A stretch of DNA of 34,606 nt from Pseudoselenomonas ruminantium. Its GTDB lineage: Bacteria; Bacillota; Negativicutes; Selenomonadales; Selenomonadaceae. Position numbers and translations under genes: made by a program. How positions within the stretch are numbered: the first letter of the stretch is position 1; each line of letters starts with the position of its first letter. The notes below the pieces were generated by a model. It was not told where the DNA came from. It was given only the letters and a program-made list of their open reading frames with translations, and did no database searches. Of the stretch, positions 1 to 9,159 are shown piece after piece. The DNA is taken from NCBI GenBank assembly GCA_002373045.1, contig DFHU01000049.1, forward strand, positions 1-34,606, in the 5' to 3' direction.

Positions 1-3000
1 GTATTCTATGGTCTTATTGGGTCCTGCATCAAAATTCGTATACGCGCCCGTGCTGGCATTCGTACCCTTCACCAGTCCCGTATGATTCGCCGTATTTACC
101 GGAGCAAATTGTATAATGCTGTTCCCCGTCAGAATAGTGCCTGTTGCCGTGTCCGTGGAATACGCCTTGTTGTCATTATTGTAGATTGTGCCGGTATTGT
201 CGTAGTATTTGCTCAGGCCGCCCTTGGCTAACGCACTCAAGTCAACAGTTACTTCGCGAGCTGTTATTACGCCATCCTGAATTGCCTGATTATCCAGCGG
301 CACAGCTGAACTGCTGGTAATCCCATAATTGGCCAACGTGGTCGGGGTAAGCGTTATATTGTATTTTACCTCTTTCCCCGTACCTGCATCCGGTCCTGCT
401 GTATAGAGAGCAGAATTAATGGTATAGGTATAGGCGCCATTCCGCAAGGTAATGTCAGGCGTGCCCGTGATGGTCGTGCCGTTCAGGTAGACACCACTTT
501 TATCCAGGTCTATCCAGCTTTCCTGGAATGCCTGCTGATTGGCCTCCTCATGTCCCACATCTGCATACCCGCTGTAAGTTTGGGTAATGCCCGGCTTTAA
601 TCGGAAAACAAAGATTCCATTAAAGGTTGCCGGGCTGATAATCCCGTGGCCGTACGCCGTTCCCGTACTGCCAGTGCTGCTGTAGCTTGTCCCGTTGATG
701 GTATAGTTCTTCGCTTTTGAACCCAACGCCGTGAAAAAGCCGCTGTACTGCACATCCTTGGTACTTGTGCTTACATTGGGATTCGAGGCAAACGTCGCAT
801 CCGTATTCCCCGAACCATAGAGTCCGCTGAGCTTCGTGATATCAAAATTATCCCGGTTCAAAACCGTCGTATCCTGTGCATCACCAAACGTAAAGCCGGA
901 CAGGCTGGTGGGCATATCCGTAACCGTTGACGTCCCATCATACTGTTTGTTATGGTTGGTGTTGCCCGTTATCACCAGATTGCGCTTGTCAATGGTGCCG
1001 GCACCGGTAAAGGTGGTATTCCCATTGCCATCATCGAGCAGGTAATCCTGGAAACTATCCCCATTCAATGCCAGCGTATACTCCACCGTCTTATCGCCGC
1101 TATTCGTGCTGGCATCGGCGGCTGCGCCATTGGCATTGGCTATATACTTGGCCGTAGTACCATTGGTCACTCTCGACTGGTCGATGGGCAAAATTCCACT
1201 GCTGATATCCACCAGTGCATTACCTGTTTTGCTGATGGCATCCGTAGCATCATAGGTCTTGGTCACATTGGGGTCTTTCGGCGTATTGGCAATAATATGC
1301 TTTTGGGTAATCAGGCCATCACCGGTTAAGGTAAGCTCCACCTGCCCGCTGCTATTCTTCAGGCTGCTGTCAATCCCATAATCGCCTGTTTCCAAAAAGT
1401 CAACGGTGTAGATGACATCCTGAGCCGTATTGCCGTTGCTGTGTTCACTGGAATATTTCGCTCCGGCTACGGTTGAAGCCAAACCGGGCAAAACCTTGCC
1501 CGCAGGGGTAGTTACGGTAGCATTGGCCTTGTTATTGCCGGTGGTATTCAGATAGCTCATCGGACTAGCAATCGTATCATAACCGTCATAAACCTTGGTA
1601 ATCGGCGTACTATTCCTGTCCAGCTTAATCCAGCTCTTATCCGTAACCAAAAACGGATTAATGGTACCGGAACCATAGACCTTATCACTCGCCGCAGTCG
1701 TGGCGGGCAGAACATAGTTATGGTTCTTCATCAGGCTGCTGATGCCGGCATATTCCACATCACGAGGCAGAATCGTACTGAGATTCTGCGGGTCACGCTT
1801 CACATGGGAATTAAGCGTAAAGCCGCCGGACCCCAAATCACCGTAATTGGCCTTAAACGTTCCATTAGCCAGCAAAGCAGCTCCTGTGCTATCCAGATTG
1901 CCATTGCTGTCCACATAAAATACATCACTGATTCTTTCTGTAGGAATTATCCCGGTAGGCGTATTTATTTTGATGATGTCAGCAGTATACTGTGGTGCGG
2001 TTGTATTGTTGGTATTGGTGACCGCCGCACTGCCATCATAGGTCTTGGATATATTGCCAAAGGTAATCGCGCCCAGCTGCACAGGCTTAATCGTGCCTTT
2101 GCCGTTAAACGTGGCCTGATTGGAATTATTGATATTAAAGACATAGTTCGTGCTGAGCTGATTATTCTGCATAATCTTCGCCGTATAGACGATGTCTTTG
2201 GCCAGCACAGGATTGGTCGTATTGGTGGCATCGTAATTTACATCCTTGCCGGCATAGCTATAACCTGCCGAATTCGTGCCGGCCTGATACAGTCCGTTAA
2301 TCACAATCGAGGAACCATCACCGCTGACCAGCTGCTGATAGGTATTCTGATTCGCATACTGTAAATAACCGGAAGTCAGGTCAAAGGTGGAATTGCCATT
2401 GGCATCCTTGACATAAGCATCGCCATCATAGGTCTTATCCGCCACACTTACCTGTGGTGCCGTGACCCAAATAGTGCGCGGCGTAATGTTCCCCTCGCCC
2501 ATAACCTTAGCTGTGCCGCCGTTGCTTAACGGCGCAGCCGTACCGGCAGCAATAGCCGCTGCGGAGTCAAAGGTATAGTTGCCGGCCGCCGAGCCGCTGA
2601 CCGTAACGGTATAGCGAACACCTTGGGGCGTACTGGTAGTATTGGCATCACGCACAGCCGTGGAATTCACATTGGTGCTGTCATCCGTAAATTCGGCAGA
2701 AGTCACCTGAAAATCCAGATTGTCCCCTGCCACCATGCCGGTAGTAGCCGATGATGAAGCTGAGCCGGCATTGCTGACATAAACTACACTACTTTGCGAT
2801 TTGGGTACATAGGCAGACTGTCCATCATATTCTTTTGTGGCAGTCTGATAATTGGGTGTACCATTGGTTGTCGAATCAAACCAGTTGTAGCCGGTATCCC
2901 CCAAGGAACGCAGGGTAATATCCCCGGTGGCATAGAATGTACCGCCGCCCGTACCTGTGCCAATGGGACTGCCTTGCTGCTGAAAGCCCGTAACAATGCC

Positions 3001-5820
3001 TAATTCGCTATAAATGGGGTTACCGCTGGCATCTACCAGCGTATAATTCTTCGCCGCAGAGCCGGTCAGCGTCACGCCGCCCACGGCTACATCATGCGTA
3101 CCCACATTGACCTGTACCTGCCCAGTGGTTTTATCAATGTACTGCGCATTATTGGTGGTCGCTACGGTCAAATTCACATTGCTTACATCAGCAGGAACGA
3201 TATTGCCCGTATTCAGCGTAAAGTCACTCTGCCCAAAAGAGCGCAGATTACCGTTGCTGTCCTTGACGAATTCATCCTTGTCATAGGTCTTCGTTATGCC
3301 CGTACCGTTAAAAGAAGCCTGCAACTTGCGCTGATAAATCGCAGCATCCACAGTCGTATTCAACTGCACACTGGTAGTTGGATTGCCACTGCTGTCTACG
3401 ATTACATAATTGTGACCCGCATAGGCGTTTTTGCCACTGCTATCGGTGAGCAAAATCTTGCCATTAATCAATACCTGCTTATCCGCACCGACATTGGCAT
3501 CCCCTGTCGTACTGCCACGATTGACAAAAGTGGCTGTAGGATTGGATGTCTGGTCAAAGCCCACCTTAATGGAACCACTATCTACAGACAAAATTCCCGA
3601 AGATGTGGTACTGGTGCCATTAAACAGGCCGGGTACATAACTTGCTGCATCATAGGACCCATCGTACTCCTTAATGATGGTCTGACCGCTTAGATTATTG
3701 GTAAGCGTTACCTGACGAGGTGCAATGGAAATATTGTTGCCCACCAAATCATAGCCATTCTGGTCAGACCAAATAAAGGCCAGCTTATTTTGCGTGCCTG
3801 TAGTGCTACCTGTAGCCGGCGGCGTATAGGTAGCATCATGCTGACCGGCATCGTTATAAAATACATGACTGGTATCAATCGTAGATGCACTATTGGCTGT
3901 CGTCTTGAATACCGTGCTGGCATCATTTATGGCATGAGTTGTCGCATTGGAAGTTGCCGCATTGCTGCTGCTGTCCACGATTTTTAACGTATCGCCATTG
4001 TAGACCAGACCATCCAATGTCGTGCCATAGGTATAGGGCGTCATATCCTGCCCGTTGTTGGCACCATTGTTGTATTTTGCGGCAGCGGTATCAATCACAT
4101 TACTGGAATCAAAATACTCATATTTATAGTCAGTGGTCTTGATTCCCTTCTGAAAAGCCGTCAAAACAGGCTCAGTTTTCCCCTCATAAATACGCCATGT
4201 TGGACGGACGAGTTTGGTGCCGCTGTGGAGCAGGCCGCCTGTGTCGGTGATATCCGTTACTGTACTCCAAGATGGATGATTGTTTTGACCACTGATTAAA
4301 TTTGTCAAGGCAGTTAAATCTATAGTAGCGCTTAACTTATCTACCTCTACGCCAGAACTATCTGCCACACGATATTGATTATTCCCTACCACTACTGAAT
4401 TCTTTATTGTAGCTTGCGAATAACTATCATGAAACGCTGTCCCCTTAGAAAGGGTACGATTAAACTCTATTTTTGCACTATTATCACCACTTGAAATAAG
4501 TCCATTATAAGTCTTCCCTGTGCTGTAACTATCCGTTACTGTATTATTTGTTCCACCATTTAAATAGCCAACTATTCCCACACCGGCAGAACTATTGCCG
4601 TAGCTTACATTACCTGTACTATAAGAGGACTTAATCGTAATTCCATCAGCAAATCCTACCAAGCCGGCTGAATAATCACCTGCATCAGTTATATTGGCAT
4701 TGTCATTGTACACATTGATAAGCGTGGTATTCACAGCCGTTTGAATAAACGCTCCCGTATCACCCCCAGAGGCTGAAAAGGTAGAATCTTTCACCCCCAT
4801 GTTGACAATAGTTGCATTATTGGTAGATGTAAATAAACCTGATGTACCATTGGTAATATTTTTTACCGCATAAAAATTACCATCAATCTTTCCTGTAAAG
4901 GAAGCTACATTTTTAAACCCACTAATTGCACTAGCATCAATATCCTCAGCCAGCATATAATTACCGCTGACAGCCGCACCTGTCCCCAGTGTAGTATTCC
5001 AATTGGTTGAATCCACCAGTGTATAATTTTCTATAGTTGCTGCTGTTCCGCTGGAAGTCAATGCTTCAGAGGTATAGCCTGTACCACCGGTTCCGTTTGC
5101 ACTGCCTACATGAATATAACCTTCATCGGCACGCACAGTAACACCATTCGTTGCCGTAATATCGGCAGAATTCAGCAGACGGATGTTTTCACCTTCCAAA
5201 ACCACCTTATCCGCTGAAATCTTGCCCATATTAACAATATCCATAGCTGCGCCACTGGTGGAAGTACCAGCAGTAACCAACGCCCCCATATTGCCCGCCG
5301 TAGCTGCATTTACGGCATCCGTAACCGCCACTTCTCTGGTCGAAGCATAGAAACTCCCCACATCGGACACACTTGCGTCTTTGCCAAAAATAATGCCATT
5401 AGGGTTAATCAGGTATACTTCATTGCCACCTTTAATTGCGCCATTGATATCCGAAGTATTCGCGCCCGTGACAATATTCATGTAGTTATTGGTTTTCGCA
5501 CCGCCGTCAAACTGCACAGTTTCTCCCTGGGCAACAGAGAAATCCTGCCAGTCAATGACATTGTTCTGGGTTGTACTATTGATACTGGTATAATTAGCAT
5601 CATTTCCCGTCACAACCCCAGATGCATTTGTTATCACTCCATGTTTAATCGTAGCCGTTGTCGATGCATTAGGCGACTCTACCGGCGCACCATGCACCAC
5701 CGGCACAAAACTGAACATCCCCGCCATCAGCGCAATACTAACCTGTAAGGCTATTTGTTTTTGTCTTTTATCCCTGCGCATTTTCAACACCTCATTATTA
5801 TAATTGCGCTTATAATCCAT
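1..5820 (-). CDS. Two-partner-secretion filamentous haemagglutinin-like adhesin (TpsA), C-terminus outside the window
   Basis: The frame is open from position 5820 to the window edge (1,940 codons, all read without a stop). A basic n-region (MRRDKRQKQ) and a hydrophobic stretch (IALQVSIALMAGMFSFVP) form a signal peptide ending near VVHGA. Residues ~50-190 match the TPS/haemagglutinin N-terminal domain, with the NPNGIIFG motif. Residues ~380-560 hold GLUG-like repeats (VTDSYSTGKTYNG, GDYSAGLVGFADG) ending in WRIYEGKTEPVLTAF. From residue ~700 onward come repeated YDG domains. By family, such proteins cross the outer membrane through a TpsB porin and act in adhesion; no TpsB lies in the window. 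The start is uncertain: ATG 5820 has AAGGA upstream, while ATG 5781 (MRRDKRQ) has GAGGTG six bases upstream and gives a more usual signal peptide. Confidence 0.9.
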   Translation of the reverse strand, partial: MDYKRNYNNEVLKMRRDKRQKQIALQVSIALMAGMFSFVPVVHGAPVESPNASTTATIKHGVITNASGVVTGNDANYTSINSTTQNNVIDWQDFSVAQGETVQFDGGAKTNNYMNIVTGANTSDINGAIKGGNEVYLINPNGIIFGKDASVSDVGSFYASTREVAVTDAVNAATAGNMGALVTAGTSTSGAAMDIVNMGKISADKVVLEGENIRLLNSADITATNGVTVRADEGYIHVGSANGTGGTGYTSEALTSSGTAATIENYTLVDSTNWNTTLGTGAAVSGNYMLAEDIDASAISGFKNVASFTGKIDGNFYAVKNITNGTSGLFTSTNNATIVNMGVKDSTFSASGGDTGAFIQTAVNTTLINVYNDNANITDAGDYSAGLVGFADGITIKSSYSTGNVSYGNSSAGVGIVGYLNGGTNNTVTDSYSTGKTYNGLISSGDNSAKIEFNRTLSKGTAFHDSYSQATIKNSVVVGNNQYRVADSSGVEVDKLSATIDLTALTNLISGQNNHPSWSTVTDITDTGGLLHSGTKLVRPTWRIYEGKTEPVLTAFQKGIKTTDYKYEYFDSSNVIDTAAAKYNNGANNGQDMTPYTYGTTLDGLVYNGDTLKIVDSSSNAATSNATTHAINDASTVFKTTANSASTIDTSHVFYNDAGQHDATYTPPATGSTTGTQNKLAFIWSDQNGYDLVGNNISIAPRQVTLTNNLSGQTIIKEYDGSYDAASYVPGLFNGTSTTSSGILSVDSGSIKVGFDQTSNPTATFVNRGSTTGDANVGADKQVLINGKILLTDSSGKNAYAGHNYVIVDSSGNPTTSVQLNTTVDAAIYQRKLQASFNGTGITKTYDKDEFVKDSNGNLRSFGQSDFTLNTGNIVPADVSNVNLTVATTNNAQYIDKTTGQVQVNVGTHDVAVGGVTLTGSAAKNYTLVDASGNPIYSELGIVTGFQQQGSPIGTGTGGGTFYATGDITLRSLGDTGYNWFDSTTNGTPNYQTATKEYDGQSAYVPKSQSSVVYVSNAGSASSSATTGMVAGDNLDFQVTSAEFTDDSTNVNSTAVRDANTTSTPQGVRYTVTVSGSAAGNYTFDSAAAIAAGTAAPLSNGGTAKVMGEGNITPRTIWVTAPQVSVADKTYDGDAYVKDANGNSTFDLTSGYLQYANQNTYQQLVSGDGSSIVINGLYQAGTNSAGYSYAGKDVNYDATNTTNPVLAKDIVYTAKIMQNNQLSTNYVFNINNSNQATFNGKGTIKPVQLGAITFGNISKTYDGSAAVTNTNNTTAPQYTADIIKINTPTGIIPTERISDVFYVDSNGNLDSTGAALLANGTFKANYGDLGSGGFTLNSHVKRDPQNLSTILPRDVEYAGISSLMKNHNYVLPATTAASDKVYGSGTINPFLVTDKSWIKLDRNSTPITKVYDGYDTIASPMSYLNTTGNNKANATVTTPAGKVLPGLASTVAGAKYSSEHSNGNTAQDVIYTVDFLETGDYGIDSSLKNSSGQVELTLTGDGLITQKHIIANTPKDPNVTKTYDATDAISKTGNALVDISSGILPIDQSRVTNGTTAKYIANANGAAADASTNSGDKTVEYTLALNGDSFQDYLLDDGNGNTTFTGAGTIDKRNLVITGNTNHNKQYDGTSTVTDMPTSLSGFTFGDAQDTTVLNRDNFDITKLSGLYGSGNTDATFASNPNVSTSTKDVQYSGFFTALGSKAKNYTINGTSYSSTGSTGTAYGHGIISPATFNGIFVFRLKPGITQTYSGYADVGHEEANQQAFQESWIDLDKSGVYLNGTTITGTPDITLRNGAYTYTINSALYTAGPDAGTGKEVKYNITLTPTTLANYGITSSSAVPLDNQAIQDGVITAREVTVDLSALAKGGLSKYYDNTGTIYNNDNKAYSTDTATGTILTGNSIIQFAPVNTANHTGLVKGTNASTGAYTNFDAGPNKTIEY
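555..3690 (-). repeat. Array of about nine YDG-type domain repeats inside the adhesin
   Basis: The core K-x-Y-D-G recurs in frame near 3670 (KEYDG), 3285 (KTYDK), 2830 (KEYDG), 2425 (KTYDG), 2035 (KTYDG), 1590 (KVYDG), 1250 (KTYDA), 940 (KQYDG) and 575 (QTYSG). Spacing is about 310-455 bases. Most units also carry a GxGxI-x-P/K strand boundary (GEGNITPR, GKGTIKPV, GAGTIDKR). The units have diverged, so this is an old domain array rather than a recent DNA duplication. Such domains usually form a beta-rich stalk in large surface adhesins. Confidence 0.75.
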
Positions 5821-5853
5821 TTTCCTACATCCTTACCAAATAAAGTTACTTTT

Positions 5854-5882
5854 ATTTAATATAATAAAATCAAATTTTTCAA
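5854..5882 (-). promoter_or_regulatory. Possible sigma-A promoter of the adhesin gene
   Basis: On the minus strand TTGAAA (5877-5882) is followed after 17 bases by TTAAAT (5854-5859), in a very AT-rich stretch about 35 bases before the first start codon. Both boxes are imperfect and other hexamer pairs are possible here. Confidence 0.35.
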
Positions 5883-5906
5883 AAGTCTGTAATATTTCTT
5901 TCACCC

Positions 5907-5957
5907 AAAAGCCCTGTGCCTAGTCAAGCTGTCCACTTCACCAAGCACAGGGCTTTA
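5907..5957 (-). terminator. Hairpin terminator after the first flagellin gene
   Basis: AAAGCCCTGTGC (minus, 5957-5945) pairs with GCACAGGGCTTTT (5919-5907) around a loop of about 25 bases. It follows the flagellin stop at 5969 by some 10 bases and ends in TTTT. The U-run is short, so efficiency is uncertain. Confidence 0.65.
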
Positions 5958-5968
5958 TTATACGAAAC

Positions 5969-7306
5969 TTACTGTAACAAGCTGAGCACCGAGGAACTAT
6001 TCTGATTGGCCTGCGCCAGCATAGACTGAGACGCCTGCACCAATACATTGTTCTTAGTATAGGCGGTCATTTCTCTGGCCATATCCGCATCCCGGATAAT
6101 GGATTCCGTAGCCTGCGTATTCTCATTGGCTGTCGTGATATTGGCTGCCGTGAAATTCATACGATTTTCCACAGAACCAATACTGGTTTGCAAGTTCAAC
6201 GCCTTGCCAATAGCCAATTCCAACACATTTATGGCAGCATTAGCTTTTTTCTGCGTAGTAATCGAAAGATTCGTACCATCATTAGCCCGCAAGCCCAAGG
6301 CTGTACTGCGCATATCTGAAAAGCCCATCTTCACAGTTTGATTGGCTTTCGTACCAATTTGGAAAGTCAGTGCATTATCCGGAGATTCATTCTCTGCACG
6401 AATCATTTCCCCAAAATCATTTAAAACAGAATTTGCGGTTAGATTCATTGTACCATCCTTGTTTATTACATTGATGGTAATCCCTGAAATCTGCCCATCC
6501 ACGCCAGCCTGACCAGCTATAAACATCAGAGCCTTATTTCCCTTTACAGTTTCCACCGCATTACCAGTACGATCAGTAGCAATATTTTGAGTACTGCTTG
6601 CAAAAACCATACTTATACTTGAACTCGATGGTCTAAACCCATTAGCATCCACACTGCGTGTAAACATATTGACTACAGAATTATTTCCCACAGGATCTAA
6701 CGTTGTTATATGCGTTTCACCTTGAATAACATATGAAAATTCTATTCTACTGTCACTTAATATCCCTAAACTTCTTCCCGTATAATCCTTTAAGCTGGTT
6801 ATTCTATCCGTACCATTCGTTGATGAGTCCAGACTCTCATTTGCTAATACCGTTTTCGTTCCCGGACTGATTACCTCATTATTATGCGACCCATCCAGCA
6901 CAACCTTGCCATTGTACATCACGTTGGCATTTTCATCTATCTGGCTGACGGCCTGATCCAGTTCCTTCTGAATAATGGCTCTATCGGCATCGGTATTGGT
7001 ATCATTGGCCGCATTGATGACTTTTTCCTTCAAGGTGCTGAGGATATCTACGGTGCTCTGGACACCGCCTTCGGCCACTTTCAGCATGCTCATGGCGGTC
7101 TGGGTATTGTCAAGATCCTGACTCAGACTGCGAATCTGCGTCTGCATTTTCTCCGAAATGGCATACCCCGAAGCATCGTCTTCTGCGCTGTTAATCTTCA
7201 TCCCTGTAGACAGATTCTTCAAGTTCTTGGTACGCGCCTTTTCATTCTTGTTCAACTCATTCAGCGTATTCTTCGCTGAAAGATTATTCTTTACCACCAT
7301 AGCCAT
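5969..7306 (-). CDS. Flagellin (filament subunit 1)
   Basis: A 445-residue flagellin, the subunit that polymerises into the flagellar filament after export by the flagellar type III system. Residues 1-~140 form the conserved D0/D1 region (LSTGMKINSAEDDASGYAIS; DTNTDADRAIIQKELDQAV). Residues ~140-350 are a variable, serine/threonine-rich surface domain, and the last ~90 residues are the conserved C-terminal helices (ESIIRDADMAREM, ending SSSVLSLLQ). The start is ATG 7306, nine bases after AAGGAGG, giving MAMVVKNN as in the two other flagellins here. A TTG at 7315 in the same frame touches the Shine-Dalgarno and is rejected. A sigma-28 promoter lies upstream at 7399-7425, so this gene is its own unit. 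Confidence 0.95.
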   Translation of the reverse strand: MAMVVKNNLSAKNTLNELNKNEKARTKNLKNLSTGMKINSAEDDASGYAISEKMQTQIRSLSQDLDNTQTAMSMLKVAEGGVQSTVDILSTLKEKVINAANDTNTDADRAIIQKELDQAVSQIDENANVMYNGKVVLDGSHNNEVISPGTKTVLANESLDSSTNGTDRITSLKDYTGRSLGILSDSRIEFSYVIQGETHITTLDPVGNNSVVNMFTRSVDANGFRPSSSSISMVFASSTQNIATDRTGNAVETVKGNKALMFIAGQAGVDGQISGITINVINKDGTMNLTANSVLNDFGEMIRAENESPDNALTFQIGTKANQTVKMGFSDMRSTALGLRANDGTNLSITTQKKANAAINVLELAIGKALNLQTSIGSVENRMNFTAANITTANENTQATESIIRDADMAREMTAYTKNNVLVQASQSMLAQANQNSSSVLSLLQ

Positions 7307-7398
7307 AGCGGCCAACCTCCTTGTTCTTTACCACAAACTATATTGCTACGCAAACCCACATCCTCCCCGACGCAGATTTGCTGATTGTTCTACTTATG

Positions 7399-7425
7399 TT
7401 ATCGACAGATTTGCAAAAACCTTAA
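7399..7425 (-). promoter_or_regulatory. Sigma-28 (FliA/SigD) promoter of flagellin 1
   Basis: The minus strand reads TTAAGGTT (7418-7425), 11 bases, then GTCGATAA (7399-7406). The sigma-28 consensus is TAAAGTTT-N11-GCCGATAA. Position and spacing fit, about 95 bases before the flagellin start. Confidence 0.85.
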
Positions 7426-7428
7426 GTG

Positions 7429-7450
7429 CTGCAGAAAAATTTTTCTACAG
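7429..7450. promoter_or_regulatory. 22-base palindrome just upstream of the sigma-28 promoter
   Basis: CTGCAGAAAAA followed directly by TTTTTCTACAG is an almost perfect palindrome (one mismatch) abutting the -35 box of the flagellin 1 promoter. It could be a regulator site or a remnant terminator of the gene ending at 7498. It has no loop, which favours a dimeric protein site over a terminator. Confidence 0.4.
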
Positions 7451-7497
7451 CCCCGCTTTTGCCCCCCTTTCCCATGAGCAGGACTTGCAAAGGTGGG

Positions 7498-9084
7498 TTA
7501 TTGCATAATATCGAGCTGCTGCTTCTCGATTCGACAATTATGCTCCCGTGTTTTTTTATCATAGTTGATACCAACAAGGATTGCCTGCTTGTATTCCAGA
7601 CCTTGCAGCACCGCAGGATAAGTGTTGGCTTTTATCTGCCGGATAGCAGTCTGGGCATCGTAGTTCCATTTTAGTTCTACTACAAGGGCCGGGCGGTCGG
7701 CAAAGCGTTTTTTGGGGATGAACACGATATCGGCAAAGCCTTTGCCGGTGGGAAGTTCGCGTATCATCTGGTAATGTTCACGGGCGGCATAATAGGCCAG
7801 CGACAGGGTATAGGACAGGGCGTTTTCATCATTGTACTGGATATGACTGGTTTCCAGATGGGCTTCAGCTATCCCCTGCGCTACCGCAGCTTCATCACCT
7901 GCCAAAGTTGCTTTTAGCAAGGCTTTGGATTTTTTGATGGAGTGCATGACCTCCGACCATTCGGAACGGGTGGTCGCGGTGACGAATTCGTCCATGATTT
8001 CCTTGTTGGGCACGAAGATTTCCTTGTTAGGTTCATCATAGCCCAAATAGCCCAAATGCACCAGCAAGGTCAGCACATCATCCGCGCTGTGGAAGGTAAC
8101 CATGTCATTGACGAAGGAACGGCTGTCTATCTCCACTCTACCGCCCGCCATAACGGTTAGTATGGCATCGCGCAGGCCGTCATAATTCATATCAATATAG
8201 ACACGCAGGGCTTCAAATGTCTCGGTCTGGTTCCAGTAGTTGTTGAATTTGCCCATCAGCATGCTCTGCACCACGGAACGGGGGCTGTAAACTTCGCCGC
8301 AGCCTTCCAGCCGATAGCCGTCATACCATTCTTTGGTCTGTATGAAGTCCATATTGTAGCGCTCGCAGAGGGCTTTTACTTCCACCTCGGTAAAGCCGGT
8401 ATAAACCGCCATCCTGCCCTGATCCAGCATGGAAAATTCGGAGAACATATTGAGTGCCGAGTGAGTGCCATATTTTTTGATGGGCAGGATCCCGGTCATG
8501 TAGGCAAGAGCTATGTATTCCTTGTCCTTCAGCCAGTCCCGCAGGAAGTCCAGATACTGATCCTGCTGTTCCTTGTGATTTTTCTCCTCGCGGAAAATGC
8601 AGTCCCATTCGTCAATGATGATAACAAACTGGCGATGGGTTTCGTTATAAATATCCTGCATCGTAAACATCAGCTTATCTGGCATCAGATAATCAAAATC
8701 AGGATATTCACGCAATAAATCTCTTAGTATTGCTTTCTTTAGCAAGGTAAGCAACATCGTCATATCGTTGGAGTTACTCAAAAACTCCTGCATATTGATC
8801 TTTATTACATCATAATTGCTCACATGCTTCGCAAAACTTTTATCGCTTTCAATTTCCATGCCGTGAAACAAGGTTCTGCCATCCACAGTATGGTCATAAT
8901 ATGCGCTGATCAGATTCGCCGACATTGACTTGCCAAAACGCCGTGGCCGGCTGACGCAGACAAAGCGCTGTTCCGTGTTGATTACATGATTGAGATAGCC
9001 CAGCATGCCGCTTTTATCTATGTATATTTCGCTGTTGCGGGACTGCTGCAGTTTTCCCGCCCCAGGGTTCAGATATGTGCCCAA
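7498..9084 (-). CDS. Predicted AAA-ATPase with C-terminal PD-(D/E)XK nuclease-like domain
   Basis: This 528-residue protein belongs to the AAA-ATPase-like/DUF1703 family (Pfam 'Predicted AAA-ATPase' plus 'PD-(D/E)XK nuclease superfamily'), of which many copies occur in anaerobic Firmicutes and Bacteroidetes. The N-terminus GTYLNPGAGK precedes the family signature YIDKSGMLGYLN and an atypical P-loop, SRPRRFGKSMSAN. Walker B is VIIIDEWD. The C-terminal nuclease core shows GKGFADIVFIP followed by ALVVELKWN (D...ExK). The start chosen is TTG 9084, six bases after GGAGGTG, giving the usual MGTYLNPG start; TTG 9105 lies inside the preceding terminator. Biological role is not established; these genes often move horizontally. 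It sits between flagellin genes with no visible functional link. Confidence 0.85.
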   Translation of the reverse strand: MGTYLNPGAGKLQQSRNSEIYIDKSGMLGYLNHVINTEQRFVCVSRPRRFGKSMSANLISAYYDHTVDGRTLFHGMEIESDKSFAKHVSNYDVIKINMQEFLSNSNDMTMLLTLLKKAILRDLLREYPDFDYLMPDKLMFTMQDIYNETHRQFVIIIDEWDCIFREEKNHKEQQDQYLDFLRDWLKDKEYIALAYMTGILPIKKYGTHSALNMFSEFSMLDQGRMAVYTGFTEVEVKALCERYNMDFIQTKEWYDGYRLEGCGEVYSPRSVVQSMLMGKFNNYWNQTETFEALRVYIDMNYDGLRDAILTVMAGGRVEIDSRSFVNDMVTFHSADDVLTLLVHLGYLGYDEPNKEIFVPNKEIMDEFVTATTRSEWSEVMHSIKKSKALLKATLAGDEAAVAQGIAEAHLETSHIQYNDENALSYTLSLAYYAAREHYQMIRELPTGKGFADIVFIPKKRFADRPALVVELKWNYDAQTAIRQIKANTYPAVLQGLEYKQAILVGINYDKKTREHNCRIEKQQLDIMQ

Positions 9085-9103
9085 AATTAACACCTCCAAT
9101 CGC

Positions 9104-9147
9104 AAAAAAAGCCTCTCTATGGCTTAATTCTAGCACATAGAAAGGCT
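9104..9147 (-). terminator. Rho-independent terminator after flagellin 2
   Basis: Minus-strand stem AGCCTTTCTATG (9147-9136) pairs with CATAGAGAGGCT (9121-9110) and is followed by six T (9109-9104). It closes the flagellinolysin-flagellin 2 operon 13 bases after the stop at 9160. Confidence 0.9.
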
Positions 9148-9159
9148 TGCTGCTACTGT

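Noticed and set aside
1720..2364. 214-codon plus-strand frame inside the adhesin
   Set aside because: Shadow of the repetitive adhesin frame, low-complexity Ile/Gly/Arg composition.
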